Position numbers and translations under genes: made by a program. Positions 53,440 to 64,000 of a stretch of DNA of 64,000 nucleotides are shown piece after piece; position 1 is the stretch's first letter, and each line of letters starts with the position of its first letter. The notes under the pieces were generated by a model that ran no database searches, was not told the origin of the DNA, and saw only the letters and a program-made list of their open reading frames with translations. The DNA lies in contig NC_080053.1 in assembly GCF_026212465.1 (NCBI RefSeq), positions 13,326,520-13,390,519 of the forward strand, given 5' to 3'. Source of the DNA: Amaranthus tricolor. Lineage: Eukaryota > Streptophyta > Magnoliopsida > Caryophyllales > Amaranthaceae.

Positions 53440-56400
53440 ATGGCAAAAACAAGAGGTTCGTCAACTTCGAAGTCAGGTCATCAACGAGGTCGCAGTATTC
53501 CAGTTGATATTCCCTCCACTTCTAATTTACATTTGAATTCCAACACAAGAAAGAGAAGAGCTGAGGAAACTGACATTGTACAACAAAGGTCTGTAAGGTA
53601 ATTTTATCGACTAGTATGTTGAATTCCAACATTGTAATTCCAACAAAGTATTCCAGGTCATCAATATTGTAATTATTCATAGTCATAGTATCATTTATTG
53701 ATAACATAGTATCTTTTTCTAAGAACATTGTACATTTTTTTTGTTGTTGCAGGTTGAGATCTACATTTCAGACCAAAAGTAGACCTTCTCAATTGATCAA
53801 ATTGATGAAGGGATTCACTGAGAAACAAAAAATCTCAGTGAGAGAGATTGGTTTTGGTGGCCTTCTTCGTTTAAAGTTATGTAGAAATCCATCTGCAATG
53901 CTTGGTTGGCTTGTAGATTGTTTTGATCCCGGTAGTTGTATGTTTTCAATAGACTCTTTCAAGTGCTTTCAAATTTCTGAACATGACGTATATGATGTTT
54001 TTTGTCTACCTCTGAATCCAAACAATGATGTAGAATTAGTTTCAAGGTGTGCGAACAAGTATAATCCTGATTTTCCCTTGAAACAAGAATTTAGATCCTT
54101 TTTTGGTTATGAAGATACAAATGCAGCAATTCCCTTAGAATTGCTTGAACGAATGATCCCTAAGATGATTGATGGTGGGGATGAGTTCAAGCAACTTTTT
54201 GTTTTGCATGCTATTTCTTCTTTCTTAGCCCCTACCCAAAACAGAACAATAGACCTTAAGATTGTAAAGTCTATAGTAGATCCGAATAAGATTAGTACTT
54301 TTAATTGGTGTAAATATGTTCTTGATCAGTTTTGTGACTCTGTTGTTAGATATCGTAAAGGAAAGTTGCAATTTTTTTCTGGATGCATTGTCTTGTTGGA
54401 AATTATTTATTTTCATCGTTTGAAATTCAAGAATATCTCTTTGCCATCCTCTTTACCTCTTATCTCTCATTGGACTGATAAGGATGTGTCAAAAAGAATT
54501 AAGGAGGAAACATCTGCTAATCATTTTGGCAGTGGTTTAATTTTGAGTACATATCCTGTGAGTGAGACGATGGTGTTTGAGTATGGTCAAGCTGTTGGGT
54601 TAAAGGTGAACTACGTTGATACTGCACAACCAAGTGTAAATGAAGAATCCTTCAGAGATCAAACAGTGCAAGACGATGATAAAATTGAGTTTCAGTTGCC
54701 TTCAAATGCAATGCGTAATTCTGATATACGCCGATTAGCCGGAGATGTAAGTATAATCTTACTTATTTATGTTGCCTTCAACATTATATTTTTTAATAAT
54801 AACAAATATTTTTTTTGAAGACAGTAGCATTTTTCAATGTATAGTAACTTGGCATTAGTTCATAGTAACTTTTAATCAGTCCCTGAACATAATCAGTCCC
54901 TGAACTGTATAATCAGTTGATCCCTAATTTAATAATAACAAGTATAATCAGTCCCTGAACTGTATAACAAACATTTTTCAAATTTTCAAAATAGAACACA
55001 GTAGCTATACATTGTCATAGTAACTTTTAATCACAACATAGTATCTTTTTCTAAGAACATAGTAGCATTCACCTTGGCAACAAATATTTTTCAAAATTTC
55101 AAAACAGATCACAGTAGCTATACACAGTCATAGTAACTTTTAATGATAAAATAGTATCTTTTTCTAAGAACATAGTAGCATTCACTTTTGGAAAATAATC
55201 ATAACATAGTATTTTTTTTATAATGTTATAGTTACTTTAATTTGAACAACATTTAACTTTATCTTTACTTATTTTTGTAGGAAATATGTGAGTTGCTGAT
55301 GCTCATGAGGAGGGACACTCAAGTTGTCTCTGAGTTTTACATGGAGAAAATTAAGTTGTTCTTAGAACAAAAACGTTCATTTTCTTCTGCTCCTGTCCCT
55401 TTTGCTGATGTTCCTTCTACCTCATCCACACCTTTTTCTGAAACCCAAAGTTTTTTCATGAATCCTACCGTGCTGAATACAATCGATGAGATAGTTGACA
55501 CGGTTAAATGGGTTACCTCTATTCCAAGTATGGTGAATGAGGTTTTTGTTGCTGATGAGGGTAATGTAGATGTTTTGCATCAGGTAATTGAAGATGATGT
55601 AGTGGATGAGGTTGAATTGGATCAAGTTGTTGATGATGTGGCAAATAATGTCACTGTTTTTGAAAGCCATTGTTATGAGAATGTATTGATACATGGCAGG
55701 GCAAAGTGTTCCATTCCTTTTAGAGGTTTGAATGATAAATTTACGTTTGTTTCACATCTGATGAAATCAAACAAAAAATATATGAGAACACTTGGTTCGT
55801 TACTTCAAGAAACAGTCGACTATTGTTTTGTTTTTGACAAATGTTTCGACAATAGGTGAGTCTTTTTTTTTTGTTTTTCTTTTTTTGTGATTTTTGTTTT
55901 TTATTATACTTATTTTATTCCTTTTATTTGACAGTGAATTGCTTGTGAATTTTGAGGACAATTTGAGAATTCAAAGGGAAGAGTTTTATACTCTAGGGGA
56001 TCCCTCAAAGTGTACTCATGTTTCTGTTGTGGATTGTTGGTGTTTATTACTCAATGAAAATGAAAAGAACAAACAATCTTCCAAAAAGTTCTTTTTTAAT
56101 GCTAGTTCTAGTGTACGTTTTTTGTCATTTTTATTCTAAATAACTTTTCTTTTATTTTGAACTATTTTTACTTATTTCATTGTTTATTTTTACAGCTTGC
56201 TTTGTTGGATTTTAATAATAGTGGTGGTTCTCAACAAATTGATTAAATTTATGATTCTTGGGTTAAATGGGTGGATTTCAACCAAGTTGATTTGTCTAAG
56301 TTTGATCTGGTAAGATATTTTTTTAATGATTGATTTACTTATATAGTCACTATTTTAGTTATTATAGCTACTAATAGGTAGTTAGTACTTGTGCAGTCAC

Positions 56401-57130
56401 TTTTTTTTAGATATATTTATTGATTCAGTGATATATAATATACAGATTGTGGTTCCAATACTGAAGGGCAGTCAGTACTTCTTACTTTTTTTGAATATGA
56501 AGTTAAGAATAGTGCAATGGATTGACAATGTGAACCATACTACTATTTCAGAAGAAGAAATTAGAAAGCTAGGTGACACTATGGTATGTGTAGCATTTTA
56601 TTATCCTGAAAAACCTTTTGCCTATGTTGCTAAGATTATGAAATATTTATTAATAAATATTTAAATGAAACTTTTGTAGAAAGATTTGCTGTCAACAATT
56701 TTTGATGATAAGATGCAAGCTACTGATGTTATTCCATTATGGAAAATGGAACGAGTTCCCACTGATTGGAAAACGACTGCTAGGACTAACATTGAAAGTG
56801 ATGTATTCATGATGATGAGCATGCTGTTTTTTGAGGGAACAGTTGATTTCCAGTGTCCAATATTGAATGCAGTTACGATTTTTCTTCTTAATATTATCTT
56901 TAAATGAATTTTTTTGAATGACATTCTAATTAAAAGATTCAAACTAAATGTATTTTCTTTTTATGTAGGCTCCATTGAGACATGTTGCAAGAGTTAAGAT
57001 TGCTGGATCTTTATTGTTATCTGATTTGAACAAACAAAGATCTAAAGTTTTAGAAGAGGTGTCCAATTTTAAGGATAAAAGACGCTCCATTGCCAAACAA
57101 GTTTCTATCAGAAGATTAAAGATTCGTTAA
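53440..57130 (+). pseudogene. ULP1-peptidase-like protein of Kaonashi type (9 coding exons, one stop)
   Basis: Exons: 53440-53597, 53753-54746, 55281-55855, 55935-56112, 56196-56309, 56446-56583, 56680-56871, 56969-57130; a non-coding leader exon lies upstream. Introns are GT-AG and phases agree. The N-terminal part (about residues 60-260) has FGGLLRLKLCRNPSAMLGWL and ISEHDVYDVFCLPL, the conserved region found in plant ULP-like proteins carried by Mutator elements. The C-terminal part has the fold order of a ULP1/SENP cysteine peptidase, but the expected His before W/Y reads KGSQYFLL and the expected D-C-G-V reads ESDVF. An in-frame TAA interrupts the peptidase region at 56244-56246. SUMO cleavage is therefore unlikely. 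Family assignment is by pattern only. Confidence 0.7.
54823..55225 (+). repeat. Intronic repeat cluster of the ULP-like gene
   Basis: Repeated units near 54992-55070 and 55108-55190, containing CAGTAGCTATACA followed by GTCATAGTAACTTTTAAT and ATAGTATCTTTTTCTAAGAA. The same unit, degraded, occurs at 53672-53735, 57298-57330 and 58110-58190. Confidence 0.8.
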
Positions 57131-57640
57131 TGTGAAGTACAAGATGAAGTTGTGAATTTTTTAGTTGTACAAACATTTGATGGAACATAGTAGATAATCT
57201 AATTACTGTAGTTACTAGCTAATCTAATTACTAGATAATCTAATGTGAAGTTTTTTATGACTGATAATCTTTTTCTATTTTCCAAATTAAAAAAAGAAGG
57301 CAGTAGCTATACATTGTCATAGTTACTTTTTGTTGACAATCTGATTGACAATCTGTTGCCTTTTTTGTTGTTTTTTTTGAATGTTGTTTAACAATTTTGA
57401 ATATATGCTCCATTGTCCATCTCGAAGAACCTGATTCAAAGAGTTTTGCATTACTAATGGATCATCAATCCAATTTGAAAAGATATTAATTACTTACTTT
57501 TTTTTTTGAATATATGGCTAACTTCAGTACTTTGCTTTCCTATTAATTCAATCAAAGATATTAATTACTTCTATTAGATGCGATTAAGTTGAAAAAGATA
57601 AAGAAGAAGTTCTTATGCAGTTATTAATGAACCTTTTTTT
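57131..57640. other. 3' flank of the ULP-like gene
   Basis: AT-rich; contains a partial copy of the CAGTAGCTATACATTGTCATAG repeat near 57298. No gene. Confidence 0.5.
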
Positions 57641-58110
57641 CTTCTAACTTGTTTGGGCACATGAATTGGAGTGTCGGGTTGGCATCAAGCAAACCAATCA
57701 CCGGCCTAATCTGTTGGTAAATGAGGATGGTTTCAGGCCGGTAAAGTCGAAGTGGGTGAGAAAAAATAAAGGTTTATCAATTGACCAGAAAACCGCCATG
57801 TTTAATGGGCAAATTTAGCAGCATGTAGGAATCCTAAAATTGCAGTAACAGCTGATGTTCCTGAACCTTGTGCATCCACTAGTAAGGAGGATGCTATGAA
57901 TCCAGCAGAACATCCGTGTGCTCCAATTGGGGAGATTTCACAATACCAGTGTAATCCTCTAATGACTAGTAATGGCTTTGAGGCACTACTAAAGATGATT
58001 GTGATGAGCACAGAACAGTGTCGAAGGAAAATAGTAGTAATGAGGCAAGTAAGGTGCATAACAAAGGAGGGGGGAATGGAGTGGATGTGCATAACCAGTC
58101 AAATGTACAG
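57641..58110 (+). pseudogene. Captured coding fragment, possibly LINE ORF1-like
   Basis: GC content and frame continuity rise here. Fragments in changing frames include RPNLLVNEDGFRPVKSKW and MNPAEHPCAPIGEISQYQ. This loosely recalls the C-terminal part of plant LINE ORF1 proteins, but I cannot prove the family. Repeat units of the ULP/MULE locus lie on both sides, so it may be a fragment picked up by the element. Confidence 0.35.
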
Positions 58111-58377
58111 AAGACAGTAGCTATACATTGTCATAGTAACTTTTAATAACAACATAGTATCTTTTCCTAAGAACATAGTAGCATTCATTTTTGCAACAAA
58201 AGATTTTTCAAAATTACAAAACAAAAGACAGTAGCTGTCCATAGTCATCTTAATATAATCTCTTCATCTATCTGTTCTTCAGCATCAATTTTCCTGCATA
58301 ACAAAAATTTTGCACTTTCATTTACATAATCAAATTATTAAATAAGGATACAATAAAATATAAGCAAATTATATATT
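58110..58377. repeat. Repeat units between the convergent genes
   Basis: A near-complete unit starting CAGTAGCTATACATTGTCAT at 58115, then part of a second at 58231, then AT-rich 3' flank of the minus-strand transposase gene. Confidence 0.65.
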
Positions 58378-60001
58378 TTATACCTTAAGTGGGGTATCTT
58401 TTGTTGATGGGCAATTTCGACTATCATGATAATCAAATTTACCACAAGTTTTGCACTTTCTTTTGGGCTTCTTGCTTTGCTCAATAGTTTGTTCCTTTTC
58501 CCCAATTATTCTTTGCCTTTTTCCTTTGTTCTTTGATTGGATTGGGTTTTGTATTTCCATTGTCGAAGATGAACTTGTGCCTACTAACAATTCGATTTGT
58601 TGCTCTTTAGTAATGTCCACCCTCACATCATCACTTTCCTCCAATTTTCTACTAATATCTTTTAGGTTTTGTAAAAGTGATTGTAAATCACTCTCACTCC
58701 GTTGAGCTAAACCTACACAATTAAATATTTCACACCAAACTTCCCCCAACAACTTCCCCACGTTGTTACACTTTTTGCTCTCTTCAATCAGATTCCCATG
58801 CAAATCAAAAATAGGCTTCTTTAATGCTAGCTTCGTCCAACGATCTAAAACATATTGCTGTGGTATTTGTCTTATTTGTCTTGCACTCATAACACAAATC
58901 GCATGGGAACATAATATTCCTATCCGTTTAAATAACTTGCAATCACAATCTACCTTCAACTCGTCAATCGAACTTCCCAGTATAAATTTCACCTTGTACA
59001 TCTTACTTACCGTTGAGTCCAAAACAGTTGTACTTTCCACACTTTCAATCTTTTCAATACTTTGAATATAAGTTTTGAAACAAGACTTATAAACTTCATT
59101 TTGAAAAAGAAAAAATATTTTTCTAGTATAGACTTCACCGGCATGTTTTTCAATCGGCAATGGTGTTTTATATTGTGGGTTTGTGTGAAGTGATTCAGCA
59201 TTGAGCTTATCTTGTTTGTACCTCTGTGCATCCATTGCACTTTCATAACTCATATAAAATTCAACAAGTGTCATGTGCGGGTTTGAAAAATGGTTGAAGA
59301 AACTATTAACACTTTCCGATCGGGATGTAGTTCTCAAAATCCCCCCCAATGGGATATCCCTAAAATATGCGGGTATCCATTGATCTCGTATACAAAATAT
59401 ACTAGTAAACCATTTATCTGTTTGAAGATTGTATTTGGTCATAATTCCCTCCCATTTTTCCTCAAATTCATCTTCTTCTTGATCAATATTCCACACACAC
59501 CCATTTAATTCTTTCAAAAAATCTTCATTTTTGTTCAATTCCGGTCCAACTTTATCAGTCACTTTACTCATGATGTGCCACATGCAAAGTTTGTGTATTG
59601 TGTGTGGAAATACATTTTTAATCGCAATTTTCATTGCAGGGTCTTGATCAGTTATCAAATATGTTGGCATACACTCCCCCATACAATGTAAAAAAGTTCT
59701 AAATAACCACTCAAAAGATTCACTATCTTCCTTAGCTAATAAACCTATACCAAATGTAATACAAGACTTATGATGATCTACACCAGTAAAAGGGGCTAAA
59801 ACCATGCTATATTTATTGGTGTTATAAGTACAATCAAAAGTAACCATTTCTCCAAATAAACAATAATTCTTTCTACTTATCGCATCGGCCCAAAATAAAC
59901 GTGATATGTGGTCCTCCTCATCTAAAGCATAATCAAAATAAAACCCCGTGTAAATATCTCTTTTTCTGATAAAATTCTCGATCAACATCTTCCCATCATC
60001 T
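58378..60001 (-). pseudogene. MULE/FAR1-type transposase, N-terminus cut by an LTR insertion
   Basis: About 540 codons of element or FAR1-related origin; the open frame continues to 60081, but the part beyond 60001 is LTR sequence. The MULE transposase domain shows VTFDCTYNTN (first Asp), ITDQDPAMKIAI (second Asp) and KLCMWHIM. A SWIM zinc finger follows (DCDCKLFKRIGILCSHAICVM pattern, C-x-C-x9-C-x-H). The C-terminus has a CCHC-like finger (CKTCGKFDYHDSRNCP). The N-terminal FAR1 DNA-binding domain is missing. It faces the ULP-like gene convergently, as in Mutator elements that carry ULP genes, so I read it as transposase rather than a light-signalling FAR1 gene, though that remains possible. 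Without its N-terminus it is unlikely to work. Confidence 0.78.
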
Positions 60002-62457
<2,456 letters not shown>

Positions 62458-62477
62458 GACTACCCCCCTTAAAAAGG
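62458..62477 (-). other. Polypurine tract of the Tekay-type element
   Basis: The minus strand reads CCTTTTTAAGGGGGGTAGTC and then the LTR. It is almost identical to the tract of the nested element (14622-14641). Confidence 0.85.
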
Positions 62478-62543
62478 TTTTGACCCCAAAACCTCAACGT
62501 ACAAACACAAACACACAACAATCAAACACAAAACACACAACAA

Positions 62544-64000
62544 TCACACACATAAAAAAAACGACAAAACATGCACACAACAAAAGAAATAGATCAAAAT
62601 AAACCTCAAAGCGCGCAAAATTCTACCGCTTCCTACTCCCCTTAAAAAGTTACGTCCCCGTAACTTACTAACCTGAGGAAAAAGATGCGGATACTTCTCT
62701 CGCATTGAAGCTTCTGTTTCCCAAGTTGCCTCTTGTGACCGATGATTTGACCATAGAACCTTAACCATTGCAACATCTTTTCGCCGAGTACTGCGAACCT
62801 TTCTATCTAAAATCTGAACAGGTTGCTCTTCATAGGTGAGGCTTTCATCAAGTTCTAACGGTTCCGGGTCTAAGACATGCGAAGAAGCCGCAACATAACG
62901 TTTTAACTGGGAGATATGAAAAACGTCATGAACTTTACCCAGCGCATTAGGTAACGCTAACCGGTAAGCTAGCTTCCCAATCCGCTCCACAATATCATAG
63001 GGGCCAATGAAACGCGGGCTTAACTTCCCACGAGCACCAAAACGAACCACACCTCTCATCGGAGACACACGGAGTAGGACTTTGTCGCCCACTTCGTACT
63101 CATCAGGCCGACGTCGGAGATCGGCGTACGATTTTTGTCTATCCTGGGCTGCCTTCATTTTATCGCGAATTAACTTTACTTTCTCAGTCATTTGCACAAG
63201 CATATCAGGTCCTAAGGTGACAGATTCAGTAAAATCATCCCAACATACAGGACTACGGCACTTACGACCATAAAGTGCTTCAAACGGAGCCATTTGAATT
63301 GTTGCCTGATAACTGTTATTATAAGAGAATTCCACTAAATCCAAATGTTCATCCCATGAACCTTGCCATTCCATGGCTATTGCTCTCAACATGTCTTCTA
63401 GTATCTGATTGACACGTTCAGTCTGACCATCCGTCATAGGATGAAAAGACGTACTATGAAGAAGAGTGGTTCCCAAAGCCTGTTGTAATGACTTCCAAAA
63501 ATGTGACAAGTATCGAGTATCACGATCGGAGACAATAGTACGAGGTATTCCGTGATATCGAACAATGTATCTAATATAGGCACGAGCAAGTTGTTCCATA
63601 TCCCACTTACAGTTCATCGGAATAAACCTTGCAGACTTAGTAAGCCTATCCACAATCACCCAAAGAGTATCATTACCAGCCTTAGTTCGTGGCAACCCTA
63701 ACACGAAATCCATAGATATGTCATCCCACTTCCAGACCGGGACTTCTAGAGGTTGCAGTAACCCAGCTGGTCTTCGATGTTCACTCTTAACCTTTTGACA
63801 CGTTAAACACTTGGAAACAAAATCAGCAATATTCTTTTTCATACCAGACCACCAAAACATGCATTTTAAATCTTGATACATCTTATCCCCACCAGGATGA
63901 ACCGAGTATCTAGAATAATGAGCTTCGTTCAATAATTTTTTCTTCAAGGAGTCACACCCATCCGGCACACACCATCGTCCTTTAAAACGAAGACTACCGT
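62544..64000 (-). CDS. Integrase C-terminal half of the Tekay-type Pol (partial)
   Basis: The frame is open from the window edge (about 485 codons seen); no start lies inside the window. In order: HHCC zinc-binding region (HYSRYSVHPGG ... CLTCQKVK), the integrase core with catalytic Asp in ISMDFVLGLP, Asp in IVSDRDTRY and Glu in DGQTERVN, then GPYDIVERIG (GPY/F motif), then HDVFHISQLKRY and a chromodomain-like segment around VKVLWSNHRSQEATWE. It inserts element cDNA into the chromosome; the chromodomain-like tail may direct it to heterochromatin. No stop or frameshift appears in this part, so it may belong to a coding-competent copy. The residues after LRGRNF are probably read-through into untranslated sequence. 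Confidence 0.9.
   Translation of the reverse strand, partial: GSLRFKGRWCVPDGCDSLKKKLLNEAHYSRYSVHPGGDKMYQDLKCMFWWSGMKKNIADFVSKCLTCQKVKSEHRRPAGLLQPLEVPVWKWDDISMDFVLGLPRTKAGNDTLWVIVDRLTKSARFIPMNCKWDMEQLARAYIRYIVRYHGIPRTIVSDRDTRYLSHFWKSLQQALGTTLLHSTSFHPMTDGQTERVNQILEDMLRAIAMEWQGSWDEHLDLVEFSYNNSYQATIQMAPFEALYGRKCRSPVCWDDFTESVTLGPDMLVQMTEKVKLIRDKMKAAQDRQKSYADLRRRPDEYEVGDKVLLRVSPMRGVVRFGARGKLSPRFIGPYDIVERIGKLAYRLALPNALGKVHDVFHISQLKRYVAASSHVLDPEPLELDESLTYEEQPVQILDRKVRSTRRKDVAMVKVLWSNHRSQEATWETEASMREKYPHLFPQVSKLRGRNFLRGVGSGRILRALRFILIYFFCCVHVLSFFLCV

Noticed and set aside
58378..60001. Host FAR1/FHY3 light-signalling gene
   Set aside because: Not excluded, but its convergent ULP-like partner, shared repeats and C-terminal CCHC finger fit a Mutator element better, and the N-terminal domain is absent.

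Overview
This is nuclear DNA from a flowering plant, most likely a eudicot. Several things point to this: AT-rich intergenic DNA, GT-AG introns, plant LTR-retrotransposon lineages (Tat, Tekay and copia), Stowaway, Harbinger, hAT and Mutator-type DNA transposons, a nuclear insertion of plastid 16S rDNA, and an intact RUG3-type mitochondrial gene. The species cannot be fixed from the sequence. Most of the window is nested mobile DNA.

Layout. 1-1194: the end of one Tat-like gypsy element (LTR 541-1194). 2135-18324: a second, minus-strand Tat-like element. Its gag and pol are broken, and its RT reading frame runs directly into the LTR. Its upstream LTR is split by an 11.6 kb insertion, 6659-18265, with a perfect CAAAG target duplication. 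That insertion has 3.6 kb LTRs that are almost identical and a 4.3 kb interior with no usable ORF. It shares its ends, polypurine tract and a ghost of the integrase C-terminus with the coding Tekay-type element at the right edge (60002-64000). It therefore looks like a non-autonomous Tekay derivative. 19351-21375: a Stowaway-like element carrying a Harbinger transposon, just upstream of the only intact host gene.

21601-36898 holds that gene, a 15-exon RCC1-repeat gene (RUG3 type). I assembled it by hand into an uninterrupted 421-codon frame. 37484-38196 is a decayed plastid 16S rRNA fragment. 39518-40673 is a TIR element with about 100 bp arms. 41195-44948 is a complete hAT element with an 8 bp duplication and a frameshifted transposase. 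45129-52061 is a broken host-like gene of unrecognised family; a copia element (45543-51127) sits in its intron, and its last exon appears to be duplicated.

52640-60001 holds a convergent pair: a nine-exon ULP1-peptidase-like gene on the plus strand and a MULE/FAR1-type transposase gene on the minus strand. This is the arrangement expected of a Kaonashi-like Mutator element that carries a ULP gene. The ULP-like domain seems to have lost its catalytic His and Cys and has one in-frame stop. The transposase N-terminus is cut off by the Tekay-type LTR at 60002. Related AT-rich repeats are scattered through the introns and spacers of this pair. Counting LTR differences by eye gives an order of insertion: the copia element is oldest, then the Tat-like host element, then the nested 11.6 kb element.
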